64,000 nucleotides of DNA, taken from Selaginella moellendorffii. Lineage: Eukaryota > Streptophyta > Lycopodiopsida > Selaginellales > Selaginellaceae. Where the stretch lies: contig NW_003314265.1 of assembly GCF_000143415.4 (NCBI RefSeq), positions 2,149,775 through 2,213,774 on the forward strand, in the 5' to 3' direction. The number at the start of each line of letters is the position of its first letter. Within the stretch, counting starts at the first letter, position 1. Positions 11,296 through 22,668 of this stretch are shown in pieces. Both the position numbers and the translations under genes were made by a program. The notes under the pieces were generated by a model. The model worked only from the letters and a program-made list of their open reading frames with translations. It did no database searches and had not been told where the DNA came from.

Positions 11296-14200
11296 CAGCA
11301 ACTGGCTCTACAACCACCCGAATTAGTGATTTTAGACTTCGACAATGAAGCTCAACCATCACCAGCTCGACAACAATGCCAAGACTCAATACTAGAAAAC
11401 GGACAGACAAATCATCCAACATGAACACCGACACCAGAACACAATTCGGCAAACTTTGACAAAATCCAAGCAGTCGCAGAGACTATCCTCAACCAAAATA
11501 TTCAGATCACCATCGGCCAACTGCTGAAGATTGCACCCTACCTCACCAAACAGCTCACCGATCTGACATCTGCACCGACCAACACTTTGATAGACTCGCC
11601 CACACTCAACTCGACACAGACAGCTGTTGACACATTTCGAACCGAGATTCAACCAGGCGATTGTGACAATGATGTTCCGACAATCGACCTACGACTCGAC
11701 AAACATCTTGTTCGAGGAGCCATAATTGATGGCGGCTCCAGCGTTAATATTATTGAAGAAAGTCTTGTTCAACAACTCAACATCGGCCCAGTTCACCCAG
11801 CACCTTTCAATGTCCGAATGGCCGACCACCGATCTGTTCAACCCAAAGGCATCATCCGAAAAGTCAACACCACCATTCAAGGCGTCGAAATACCAGTCAA
11901 CTATGGTGTCCTCAAACTACCGGAGCAGACTGATGGATACTCGATTCTCCTCGGTCGACCTTGGCTCCGAACTGCCCAAGTTTATCAAGATTGGCCCAAT
12001 GACAATCTTATCCTTCGAGGACCGGACGGACCGACAACCGTGTCGACAACAGCGATCAAATCGCTGTCCAGCCACAACCGACCTATTTACTTGGAAGAAT
12101 ATAATCTCGAAGATGGCCTCGACGACTATGAAGAACAACAAATTCTCAAAGCCTACCCCGATCTCGAACCTTTGGCTGAGATCGACCTCTTCCGAATTGT
12201 CGCCGACTTCCAACGAGAACGACCCCCGATTACATCAGCACTGAAAAATCCAGTCACTCGAGATACAAAACTCGAAGCACCACCGGCATTCACAGTCGAC
12301 AACCACAACAAAGTTGCCTACATTCCATCAATTCCAGCAGACCAAAAACTTGAAAAAGTCAGCCTTGCCGACGACGGCAACGAACACTATATTGTACTCG
12401 CCACTGACATCTCGGCAAGTTTTCGAGACAAAGGCATCAATCTTCTCCGAAAGAAGAAACACTTGTTCGCTTGGAGTTATCGAGACCTTAAGGGAATTTC
12501 GCCAAAACTCAGCCTTCACACCATCACCTTTCTTCCAGACTCAAAACCAAGAAGACAAGCAGCCTACCGGATGAATCCGAATCTGATGGAACAAGTAAAG
12601 AAAGAACTCGACAAGCTTCTCCAAGTTGAGTACATCTACCCGATTCAGAATCTGATATGGCTTTCACCACTAGTGGTTGTGCCCAAGAAAAATGGCAAAC
12701 TTCGAATCTGCGTCAACTATAAACATCTCAATGACGCCACCGAAAAAGATGTCTTCCCAATACCATTTACCGACGAAGTTCTTGACGCAGTCGCCGGACA
12801 CGAGATGTATTCCTTCCTCGATGGTTTCTCCGGCTACAACCAAATTCACATCGCCGAAGAAGATCAGCACAAGACAGCATTCATCAGTCCATGGGGAGCC
12901 TATGCTTATCGACGAATGCCTTTTGGACTCTACAACGCCCCATTCACCTTCCAAAGGCTTGTTACCAACACTTTCTGAGACTACCTCACTGACTTCATGA
13001 GAGTCTTCATGGACGACTTCAGCGTTTTCAGCTTGGAAGATCAACATCTTGAATGCCTGGAGAAATGCCTCAACAAGTGCGAGGAGAACAACATAGCACT
13101 CAACCCCGACAAATGCGCTTTCTTCGTCAAATCTGGAGTACTTTTCGGCCACGTTGTCTGCAAAGACGGCATTCTCATCAACAAGGACAAAGTCGACGTC
13201 ATCTCCAAACTTGAACCGCCGAAGAACCAGAAAGAACTTCGGCGCTTCCTCGGCAAAGTCAGATATCACCAACGATTCATCCACAAGTACGCTCACATTG
13301 CCAAACCACTCACCGATGGACTAAAACAAGATGCCCAATGGACATGGACGTCCGAACAGCAACAAGCATTCAACAATCTCCGACTCAAACTAACAACAGC
13401 ACCGATCCTTGCCAAGCCCAACTGGACACAAGAGTTCCACATTCATGTCGACACTTCCGACGTAGCCACTGGTGCAATTCTGAGCCAAACTCAACACGAC
13501 AACCGAGATCAGCCGATCTACTACGCCAGCCGACTACTCAACCCAGCTGAACGAAATTACACCACCACCGAGAAAGAAGCTCTCATGATCTACTCACTTC
13601 AGAAGTTCCGACACTACATACTATCAACCAAAGTCGTAATTTTCGTCGACCACAAGGCACTCCTTTACCTCATCAACAAACCGATATTATCTGGTCGAAT
13701 ATCAAGATGGTTCCTTTTACTACAAGAATACAACTTTGAGATCGTCCACAAACCCGGCAAAAATCACGAACAAGCAGATTATCTCAGCCGGATCACCACC
13801 GGCGACAAACCCGAAAGACTTACTGATGACTTACCCGACTCAAACCTATTCTGAGTTTCAATACCAGCAACCTGGCTCGACGACGTCTTCAGTTACCTGA
13901 ACTCAGCAAAAGTTCCAGATCAGTACACTACGTCTGACCAAAAGAAGACTTTTGTTGCTAAAACCCGACAATACTCAGTCATCGGAGGCACTCTCTACAA
14001 ACTAGGAATTGACAACATTCTTCACCGATGCATCAAACCACAAAGCACAACTCAAATCATCAAGGAAGCTCACGATGGACCTTCCGGCGGACACTTTGCC
14101 GCTGACACCACAGCTCGGAAGATTCTTCAAGCCGGCCTCTGGTGGCCGACACTCTGGCATGACACTGAAGAATTCTGCAAACACTGTGACACATGTCAAA

Positions 14201-15150
14201 GACACCGATTACCGCCAAAAACTCAGACTCAACAACTCAACCCAACATTCCCAATGGCACCATTTCAGAAATGGGGACTCGACTTCGTCGGACCCCAAAT
14301 CAGCACCCGTCGACGAAATCAGTACATCATCGTCGCCACCGATTACACTACCAAGTGGGCCGAAGCAATACCTCTCCAACATGCCACAGCGAAAGCAACA
14401 GCAACCTTAATCTACGAAAATATCATCACTTGTTTCAGCACACCACTCGAACTCGTCACCGACAGAGGCACCCACTTCATCAACCAAAAAATCGAACATC
14501 TCGCCACCGAGTTCAAAATCCGACACAAAACGTCGACACCATACTATCCTCAAGGCAATGGTCAAGCAGAAGCAACGAACAAAACACTGAAGACCATCCT
14601 CAAAAAAGTCATCAACGATTCCGGCAAAGACTGGGATGACAAACTTCTCGACGTACTTTGGGCCTTTTGCACTGCGTATAAAGTCACCACTGACATGACG
14701 CCATTCAAACTCGCCTTTGGAACAGAAGCCATCACACCAATTGAATTCATCGTCCCAAGCATGCGAGTCACCGTCAAATATAATCTCGACACCCGACATG
14801 CAGTTCGAGAAAGGCTTCAGCAACTCGAACATCTCGACGAACTCCGACTCAACGCCCTCTGGACACTTCATGCCATCCAAAAACAGAGAAAAGCTCGGCA
14901 CGACCGACAAGCATCCCGGCATAACATTCCCAAATACAGCGTCGACGACCATGTTCTCTGGTACCGAGGACCCATCGGCAAACTTGGCCGAAAACTCCAC
15001 ACCAACTGGCAAGGACCTTTCAAAATCATTGAACTATACCCCAATGGCACTGCCAAAGTCAGCACACTCGCTGAAGAATTCACTGAGATCGTCAACCTCA
15101 ACAAGCTTCGACCATATCACGTCAACATATTCAGCATCAGCACCTCAGCA
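11296..15150 (+). pseudogene. gypsy pol: protease, RT, RNase H, integrase
   Basis: The frame is the same as the end of gag, so gag and pol read through a single frame broken by stops TAG 11293, TGA 11422, TGA 12976 and TGA 13852. The protease has the active-site block GAIIDGGSSVNI near 11720. Reverse transcriptase runs from about 12650 with KNGKLRICVNYKHLN, FLDGFSGYNQIHI, MPFGLYNAP and the catalytic FMDDF near 13010 (Phe in place of the usual Tyr). RNase H follows with HVDTSD and TEKEAL. Integrase has an HHCC finger (HDGPSGGHF ... CKHCDTC, about 14070-14200) and a DDE core with GLDFVGP, VTDRGTHF and GNGQAEATNK. Reverse transcription and integration would occur in virus-like particles and the nucleus. 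The stops alone would block a full polyprotein. Confidence 0.93.
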
Positions 15151-15479
15151 AATTTCAGACCCAAACCGACAAACACCCCAAAACCAACAATCAACACTCA
15201 CCCCAGCAGACAAACTTTAACTCAAATCAGTTCGACACAACTCAACTCAACTCAACACGAACTCATCCACCAACTTCACCAACAAACAGCAGCAAAAATT
15301 TCTAAGTCCCAAGCTACCGTTGGATCAATGCCACCTGAGCAAATATCAACAGTTGAACTTGAGTTAACTTCATCACCAATATCCACCATTGATTTGCAAT
15401 CAAGCCAAATCAAACCACATCATTTCCGTCAACAAATCTCGACTGTTCATCACCAGCAATCGAGCGCTGCACGATCAGC

Positions 15480-17523
15480 CAACCAACAGTTACAGGTTTC
15501 AAGAACCCTAACGGGGCGAGCACTTCGATCGCAGAAAATGAAGAGAAAGATGCCAGCTCATCCACCCCGGCGCCTCAGATACGTCATACACCATATTCCT
15601 AAGCTTCCCAGCAACGACACAACCACCTGGCTCAAGGAACACGGATTCGAGCTCCTCCACAAGGCCTTTTCAACACACCCTGATCAAAAACTAGCGAGGA
15701 AACTGGCCACCTCCTTCAACCCCAAGAACAGCACCATAACCGATGGCACCAACGAGATCACCCTCAGCCCAGCAAGAATCGCCTCTGTTTTCAAAATCTC
15801 CAACAAGGGACTGCTCAAATTTCAGGAGAAGTTCCACAGCAAATCATCAAGGCCAATTGAGAAATTACCGGTGAGCTCACATGGGAGGACATCGAGGAGC
15901 AGCATATGGATCGCCTCAAAGCCCTCCTCCTCTACGCCCAACAGATCGCACCATCAGCAAGCGCACAGCAGAAGTCTACGGAGCTCTACTCGACGGCAAA
16001 CGTGTGAACGTGGCACATCATCTCCACGAGCTCCTTCTCAAGCTTCTCGACCGCGCCATCCTCGCCACACTCAACAAGAAGACCATGCGGACAGTAATCT
16101 TCCCACTGCTGATCGCTTTACACCAAGCTCTTCCCAACAAGCAACCGTGGACAACCCAAACGAACTCCACAGAACAAAGCGACAGCTCCGAAGAACACTC
16201 AGAATCAGAAGGAGCAACTCCCAGCAAGAAACTGAAGCCAGCATCTCAACAATCAGGCTCAACTCACTCCAACAACACCAGCTCCAGCAACAAACACTCC
16301 AACAATTCAACTCCACTTCGCCGCCGCTTCACACGCAAAACACCAGTGAATCCAGCTCCCAAACCACTGATCTGAGAGCACCTCATCATCAGCGACAATG
16401 AAGACAACTCACACCACCATCCACACTCACCCCAGAGCCCGCATCCACTCGAATCACCCCCAAAACCAACAACTTCTCACAAACATGTCAACATCGCCAA
16501 AGAAAAATGTCAGCTGCTCGCCCAGAACTCAATTTCTCCACCAGCTGAGAACAACATTCTCAACGCCCCGACCTCCTCGACACGTTCCACAAAAGAAAAC
16601 ATTGACTACCTTCGCCAATCACTTGAAGAACACGCAACCATGCCTCCTCCAGCAAATACCACGACCAGCATTCACAAAAATTCCGCCCCTTCAACAAAAT
16701 TTCAAGCGAAAAATTTCTCAACGGATAAATTAATTTCAGCGCCACATCTGGGCCGTTCATCCACCATCAAACTGAAAAGCTCATCTCCAACCACCTCAAA
16801 GAATCTGGCCCGACCACGTCACCCACATCCGACGAAGCAGATTCAGCCTCCAGCAACTTCAACTCCCGGGACCAAGAACACAGCGAACCCTAGCGAGAAA
16901 CACCAGGATCACGGAGCAGGAGCAGGAGCAGCAGCCATGCCTCAGCCACAGAGTTAGGTACGCCGTGATTATGACGAGATCAGGAAGGAGTACGAAGATA
17001 AACTTCGCGACCCAAGCTATTGCACCCGCAAGTTGTTTGAAGCCCTCGATCAACACATGCACCGCAAGCAAGCAAACTACTTCCCAACACCAGCCGACAT
17101 TGCACAGCATCTTCTCAAGCAAGACTCCTTCATATACACCCGGGGAGCGATCAAGAAGGAATTCTATGAGCCTTTAAACCACCGGCTGGATACTCAAATT
17201 GAAGAGATGAAGCAGATCCGCACTGACCTCCGGGACATCAGGAAGATCGTCTCCAAGCAGCCATCAACCCCATCAGCAGCTCACGAATTCACCTACAAAT
17301 TCAAATACGAAGAGCTCAACACCCGCTACCGAAAACTCGAGGATGATCATACTGCCCTACTGGCTGAGGTAGCCGACCTCTAGGAAGATGGGACAGATCC
17401 ACCAGACAGCATCCCTAACCACGAGCTTACACTCCCACAGCAAAAATGTCGCCTCTATCGACTTGAACAGCAGCAGCAACAAGCGATGGAAACTGACTAT
17501 GTTCGCACCGAGGATGGTGTCTA
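15480..17523 (+). pseudogene. extra coding region downstream of integrase
   Basis: After the integrase frame the coding signal continues for about 2 kb. The first part is about 15560-15830 in the pol frame (RRLRYVIHHIPKLP, ITLSPARIASVFKISNKG). It then moves to another frame (ELTWEDIEEQHMDRLKALLL near 15870-15950), and then to a third (TAEVYGALLDGKRVNVAHHL near 15970-16030). These blocks resemble the putative plant transposon/mobile domain found in some Athila- and Tat-like elements (inference from motif shape). A second module at about 16958-17383, DYDEIRKEYEDKLRDPSY to LLAEVADL, ends in predicted coiled coil, and its last codons lie some 20 bp before the 3' LTR. It may be the third ORF of the element, in the position of env in Athila, but I see no signal peptide or membrane segment. 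Confidence 0.55.
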
Positions 17524-17531
17524 GTTCTGTC

Positions 17532-17543
17532 AGGGGAGCAGAA
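17532..17543 (+). promoter_or_regulatory. polypurine tract
   Basis: AGGGGAGCAGAA directly abuts the TG of the 3' LTR. One pyrimidine interrupts it. This is the expected primer site for plus-strand DNA synthesis. Confidence 0.8.
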
Positions 17544-17838
17544 TGTAGCAACCAAAAACCCAGGTTCAGGGGACTCCGACTTTGAACCTAGGGCTGCATC
17601 GGAGCCATAGATTAAATCATGCACAGCATATAGTATATGCTAGCAGTTAGAACCGCTAGCCTTTCAAAAGGGGGAATCCGAATTGTGGATCCCTATCTCC
17701 ATTCCATCGTTTTTTTTATCAATACACAGCATTCTTTTACTCGTGCTTCTTCTCTGCCCTTGGAGATCGGGCTCTTTTCTCTTTTGTTTTCTTACTAACA
17801 ATAGATTTCCAGCGAAGAGGAGTTTTCACACTTCTTCA
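17544..17838 (+). repeat. 3' LTR
   Basis: 295 bp, ends TG...CA, same length as the 5' copy. It keeps CG at six positions where the 5' LTR has TG or CA, so it is the less decayed copy at those sites. Confidence 0.93.
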
Positions 17839-17843
17839 TTCAC
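17839..17843. repeat. target-site duplication of the gypsy element (TTCAC)
   Basis: TTCAC follows the 3' LTR and TTCAT (7297-7301) precedes the 5' LTR. The uninterrupted paralogue ROCO-B has one TTCAC at this place (26101-26105), which fixes the insertion point and suggests a single C-to-T change in the left copy. Confidence 0.8.
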
Positions 17844-17944
17844 CCTCAACCATCTGTCCTCCAACAGTTTGGAAGCCCATTCCTCGCGAATGCGAATGCG
17901 CAGTCTCTAGATCCGGCTGCTGTAGTTGGCCTCCAAACTGCTGA

Positions 17945-18185
17945 GAATCGCATCTTGATTCTCCTTGAGAGGATGAAGGTCACGTGAGGAAAGGCTTCCA
18001 TTCTGCTTACAAAAATCAGTGTCAATATCAAGACGAACATGTTGAAAAAACCACAGGTAACAAGGAGAAACTCGCATCTTGATACTCGTTGAGAGGAAAA
18101 ATGTCATTCTGCTTAAGAAAATCAGTGTTAATATCAATGTTGAAAAAACCACTCACCTTTTCCCAAGGTAACAAGGAGAAACTTT
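17945..18185 (-). repeat. local tandem duplication inside ROCO-A
   Basis: A block of about 100 bp is repeated: CATTCTGCTTA(C/A)(A/G)AAAATCAGTGT followed by TGTTGAAAAAACCAC and GGTAACAAGGAGAAACT occurs near 18008-18070 and again near 18108-18182. The word GCATCTTGAT before a (C/G)TTGAGAGGA-type word occurs at 17949 and 18076. ROCO-B has a single version (26205-26287). Confidence 0.75.
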
Positions 18186-19065
18186 CAAGCTTGCAATATG
18201 GGCTCTTCAGCAGCTGGCCCATGAGCTGCGTGGAAGATAAATCAAATTTCAATGCTGTTAACTCCAGGAACCAGAATTTGGACTTCGCATTGTCGTTTAT
18301 GCAATCTTCCAGCAGGGAGATCTCCGCAAGGCTGGGCTCATTTGAAATTCCAAGGCCCTCTATTGCTCCAAAGATTTGGCTGAGTAGCCTACTCGCCTGA
18401 TCATTTGGGATGTCGACCAGCGTAAGCTTCCGTAAACTTGTTCCAGCCTGGAAGAGGGCAGGGGTCAAGTATTCATTCTGATTGAGGGACAGCTCCCAGA
18501 TCTTGCAGGCTGCATCTTGCAGCAGCTTCTCCAGGTTGGGTGAGCAATGGCAATTATAAAGCTCCAGACGTTCTAAATACTTCGCAAGTGTTGATCCTGC
18601 TAAAGCATCTAAGTCTACAGCACAGGAATCTAGAAAAAGCGTCTTGAGCTTGATTGGCATCCCCTTGTGCTTGGCAGCAGCAATAGCATCATCCAAGCTG
18701 CGAATCACCTCCTCGCCAAATTTGTTTCCAATAATAGCAAGGCTGCTTAGCTTGGACACAGTTGCATCTAGAAACCCCTCCACTTTGTGGTAGCCCTCCC
18801 TTCACACGATTACGTGCTCCAGAGTGTTGTCCTCCAGCAGCAGCAGCTCGCGCAAGCCTTCGAAGTCTTCTGAATCGAAGTTTGCTGCTCTGTGTCTCTG
18901 TTCCTTCAGTTCCCTCACACTCGACACCCTATGGCTCTCCATCTTAGAGAAAATGCTTCCCAAATCCTTGTAATCATCTATCCGGGCCTGCTTTGGCTCC
19001 CCCATGACTTCCAATGGAATACCATCAGAAATTACAACAAATGTCGTTGATGAATCAACATCCAA

Positions 19066-19861
19066 ATGACAACTTGGAAGTCGCTAGAAAAGATGAATCA
19101 GTGGCTTGGCATGCTTCTTGGCTTTAAACATGAAATCAGATACCTACGGTGCACGTCGTACAAAGTGGCATCAATCATGCTAAATCTTTTTCTTTTTCTT
19201 TTTCTTTTGCTTTGTAAAGGTAATTGTTTTTGTAGGCAATTAGCAAAGCACATGCGTTAGACAAGCTGTACAAGTTTCGTAGGTAGCTTCTGAAGAGAAG
19301 AATGCCAAGCAGCAGCTCGTTCTCTCACTTGGAGCGTCTAACAACGATTTACTTACATGCTCTCAAATTCTCGATCTTGAATGGATTTTAGTCCGCAAAA
19401 ATGCGACTCCTATATATTTACATGGAGAAAATGATTTAGGGGAAACAGAGTATGTCATTTAACTAGAAAACTAACAAGATCTTCCAAGAAAGAAGAAAAA
19501 GAATAAAAAAGAAGACCCACAGGGATATCACATCCACGGGCGTTGGGTCGTTCTTCCATCTTGCCGGAAGAAAGAAAAAAAGAAAAGAAAAGAGGATTAA
19601 AGCAAGATCCGGAGAGACAAACCTGATCATGCAGTCGGATGAGGATGGAGCCCCAGCCGTGGGCGAAAACGAGCAGCGGCACCGGATTCAGGCGCGGTCG
19701 CTTTGTATGGATGGTTTCGAGCTCATCCACAGCGGCCTAAACAACTTTTTGGTGGAGGGATTTGTTTAGAGTTCTTTTGCGGTACGGGGGGCTGGCTTTC
19801 ATGGCAGCGACTTGGGAGGTACATTTCTTGGAAGAGCTTGCTTGGATTTGGATCGAACACG
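19066..19861. other. ROCO upstream region, copy A
   Basis: This stretch is shared with 27093-27864 upstream of ROCO-B. Common words include GCACATGCGTTAGACAAGCTGTACAAG, the A-rich block AAGATCTTCCAAGAAAGAAG and AGAGACAAACCTGATCATGCA. A minus-strand start MDELETIHTKR (ATG near 19730), followed by a candidate CAG/GTTTGT donor near 19630, could be a 5' exon of the ROCO gene. It is conserved in copy B as MDELETIQTKR. No coding region beyond that is evident. Confidence 0.6.
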
Positions 19862-19866
19862 TAATT

Positions 19867-20891
19867 TATGGCGTGCAATTCGTAAAAGGGTGAGTGTTAC
19901 TGCAGTAGATTTCACTCACAATACAATGTCCATGTGGCAGTTTTCTATTGGTTTAGCATTAAATGTCATCTGGATGCCTCATGGATACCCCATGGATGCT
20001 GGCCCAATGAGTCGATGATGTCCTTATGCCACAAATCATTAAGTTTGAGTGATGGAATCGCTCCAGAACACTGGAATCCGGAGCTGTGATCGCGGCTATT
20101 GCTATCAATCCCTAGCAGCACCGCAGCTCTCCATACCACCCGAAATATCCCCTACACCATAGCCAAGAACAGATTCTACAGAGCATAGAATAATAGAGCA
20201 CTAAAGTAGGGCACTAAGGCAAGGAAGCGTACTTGTCATCGCCTTCTCCCCTGCGTTGCCATCCAGCTCGTCCCCGGCAGCTCCAGCTTGGTGACCTCCA
20301 TCCTCAAGAATTGCAAGGAAGTAAGAGGATTCAACTATTGCCTAGACGCTGTGGCGGGTAACAATGGGAGCATTGATGATTGCGAGCAGCACAGTGGCGG
20401 TCGGCAATGCGGGGAGGACACGGCGATGGCCGTTGATGACGATCAAGGCTGCCACACTCCCAAATTCTAGATGGAGTTAGATGGAGTATGCTTGCTATGA
20501 CATTATGTTAAAAGAGGTGTGCCAAAAAAGGATAATTCAATTCTTTTGCCATGAGCCCCAAGAGCAAGATGTGAAAACATAGTGCTCTAGATAAAGTAGT
20601 ATGATATGCAATTTAGTCGATTGTCCATTTGGTTTGCAACATTAACAACTTGCTAGAATGCATGGGATGAATGGGTTTATGGGCCATGAATGGCTCCATT
20701 CCATACATAGCATGGGTCATTGCTATGGGCATGATGCCCCATCCGGGGTATAAGGATTGGATATTCGTAAAATATTCTATGCTTGTGTTTTTTTCACACT
20801 CATATTACACGTGGACCAATAACAGGCATACACGTGGTATGAGTGAAATCCACCGTTGTAAAATCCACCCTTTTACGAATTGCACGCCATA
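19867..20891. mobile_element. 1,025 bp TIR transposon, non-autonomous
   Basis: The ends are perfect inverted repeats of 26 bp, starting TATGGCGTGCAATTCGTAAA at 19867 and reading the complement inward from 20891. Imperfect complementarity continues to about 90 bp (GATTTCACTCA shared). A perfect 5 bp duplication TAATT flanks it (19862-19866 and 20892-20896). The paralogous site near 31221-31232 lacks the element, confirming insertion. No transposase is encoded. The 5 bp duplication does not fit the classic lengths for hAT, Mutator, PIF or Tc1, so I leave the superfamily open. Confidence 0.9.
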
Positions 20892-20896
20892 TAATT

Positions 20897-21540
20897 GTTA
20901 TTGACTTGATTCTCTCGTGGTTTTCTTGCCTTTTTTTGGGTTTAGAACATCCACGATGAAGAACGGGGATACGCAAAACAAGCAAAGAAAAGCGAGTATA
21001 ATCGTTTCACATGAAATCAACGACTGTGGTATTATGTCATAGGAGAAACGAAAAGATCTTTCTGGAAATTCTTTAGACCATATCCATTAAAGGGCTTTTT
21101 TTTATATTGCTCGGTTTCTAGGGTTTAGCGATGGCGCTCGGCCATTTTAACACGAACCTGACAGAAGAAAACGTTTTAAGTACCTTCAAATCCTCGTCGT
21201 CGATAGACGAGAACTTTCTTTCCTCCTTTCATAAAGAATCGAGAAACATAAAATGCAATAATGATTAGACCAACAAAGGGTAATGTGGTGTAGGACTCGT
21301 GGCTCTGGAGTGGAGCGAATGGTGCTCGCCGGTAAGCTCCAAATGCGCTAGCTCTCTAATGGAGTCAAGGTCTACATTGCCACGGATTCCAGGGACGTAG
21401 AGGGCGACGATGGGGAAGTACTCTCTATTGTTTGGGACCTTGACGACGGCAGGAAATCTGATGCGGCGCCGCCCTTGTCTAGATTCTCCGAGGCGGCTGC
21501 TGCTGGAGAGGACGAAGCACAGCCGATTGACACCGATGTG
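20897..21540 (+). other. shared 5' flank of the gene-fragment mosaic, copy A
   Basis: The sequence from TTATTGACTTGATTCTCTCG to the kinase fragment matches 31225-32060. It includes TCTAGGGTTTAGCGATGGC, which looks like a plant 5' leader with a start codon. The following short open stretch is not conserved in frame between copies. It is probably promoter and 5' exon of the original kinase gene. Confidence 0.55.
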
Positions 21541-21986
21541 CTTTCCAGCGGTGGTGGTGGTGCTCAAGACAATTCCGGGAGCTGAGATGAGGAGCAGCGG
21601 TACTAGCAGGAACTTTACGAGAAAGAGCTTGTGGAACTAGTGACGACGATGGTCGTGCTCCAGACGAGCGCTCGGGGTCGGACTCGGACTATGACGATCG
21701 ATCGCCACCCCCGCAGCTACGTAGTATTGATATGCTGCGAGGCTGCCGAAGCGTGGACGAGTTTGAGAGGCTTAACAAGATCGACGAGGGGACTTACGGG
21801 GTCGTCTATCATGCTTGGGACAAGAAGAGTGGAGAGATTGTGGTGCCCAAGAGAGTGAAGATGGACCACGAGAGAGAAGGATTCCCCATGACTTCTCTAC
21901 GGGAAATCAACGTTCTTCTCTCGTTTCACCATCCATCGATCGTGGATGTCAAGGAAGTGGTGGTCTCATGCCTTACAAAGCAATGA
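21541..21986 (+). pseudogene. CDKG/CDK11-like kinase 5' fragment, copy A
   Basis: It encodes the start of a PITSLRE-type cyclin-dependent kinase: [20 protein letters not shown] (glycine-rich loop), then the beta-3 lysine in VVPKRVKM, then [13 protein letters not shown], where family members have a PITSLRE-like helix. It stops after [13 protein letters not shown], before the HRD and DFG motifs, so no active kinase is possible. Upstream the frame is shifted relative to copy B near 21635. The fragment is joined directly to release-factor sequence. Confidence 0.88.
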
Positions 21987-22012
21987 CTAGTGCTCTTTCA
22001 ATGCGTCAAGTA

Positions 22013-22665
22013 TCTGCACAACTGATCAAGCTCTTTTCTGGAACTTATGACAAAGAAAGAGCTCGGATCACTATTACCGCAGGTGCTGGCGGAACCGATG
22101 TGCAGGTAACATTGTGTGCTGATATCTTTTTAGAAGCTTTGAGATTGTTTTACATACATTCCAGCACAGGGTGAGATGCTTCTAAGGATGTACCAGCGAT
22201 GGGCTACCAGGTCGGGGTTTAAGTCGACTGTGGTGGAGAGTTAGGAAGCTGAGATCAAATCGGCCACACTCGAGATCGACAGGGGAGAGAAAGGCACACA
22301 CAGGCTGGTACTGTGCGTGCCTTTCAACGCCAAAGCTCTACGACAGGTGAAGCAAACGTTAGTTTCATCGAAACTCTTGTCTCAACGTTTGCTTCTCTTC
22401 ACAGACGAGCTTTGCAGGAGTGGAAGTGACGGCTCTGCTGGAAGAGAACGAGATCGAGGTGGAGTAACCCGATGGCGACCTTGAGATTACAACGTGTAGA
22501 TCTGGAGGCAAAGGCGGGCAGAACTTAAACAAGGTCGAGACTGCTGTTCGTGTCACGCACATTCCAACCGGGATTGCTCTTCGCTGCTCAGGTACATGAA
22601 ATGAAGTAACCGCGCAGTGCTCTCATCCAAGCTCCTGGTGATTCTCGAGGAGCAAAGGGCAACCG
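22013..22665 (+). pseudogene. organellar release factor 2 (PrfB-type) fragment, copy A
   Basis: The block [13 protein letters not shown] starts the recognisable part, followed by a GT-AG intron (about 22106-22168) and GEMLLRMYQRWATRSGFKST. A second intron follows ALRQ, and then [20 protein letters not shown] and the peptidyl-tRNA hydrolysis motif within [15 protein letters not shown]. Family members release finished peptides at UGA/UAA in plastids or mitochondria. TAG stops and an internal deletion near 22625 make this a remnant. The introns show it came from genomic DNA, not from a processed transcript. Confidence 0.9.
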
Positions 22666-22668
22666 AGA

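Larger units (their letters stand above)
7302..17838 (+). mobile_element. Ty3/gypsy LTR retrotransposon, degraded, 10.5 kb
   Basis: Two 295 bp LTRs bound the element, each beginning TGTAGCAACC and ending in CTTCA. Internal order is gag, protease, reverse transcriptase, RNase H, integrase, then extra coding sequence, which is the Ty3/gypsy order. A polypurine tract precedes the 3' LTR. The target duplication is TTCAC at 17839-17843 against TTCAT at 7297-7301. The insertion lies inside ROCO-A, on the opposite strand to that gene. There is no chromodomain that I can see after the integrase. The 5' gag region and the 3' extension are both unusually long. The frame is interrupted by stops and a few shifts, so the element is probably immobile on its own. 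Confidence 0.95.
17839..19065 (-). pseudogene. ROCO-A, upstream part (N-terminus and LRR region)
   Basis: The minus strand encodes the N-terminal and leucine-rich part of an LRR-Roc protein, closely matching ROCO-B (for example KHKGMPIKLKTLFLDSC, GTSLRKLTLVDIPNDQA, SPYCKLESFSLLP). The start MDVDSSTTFVVISDG lies at 19065 and the Met aligned to ROCO-B's start lies further in. A premature TGA at 18802-18804 interrupts the frame after EHVIV. Near 18170 the frame is lost where a short segment has been duplicated. The gene then ends at the gypsy 3' LTR and resumes at 7301. It is dead by stop, duplication, insertion and 3' truncation. Confidence 0.9.

Noticed and set aside
11293-11310. Programmed stop readthrough between gag and pol (TAG CAG CAA)
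   Set aside because: The context only partly fits known readthrough signals, another stop follows at 11422, and all stops fit C-to-T decay.
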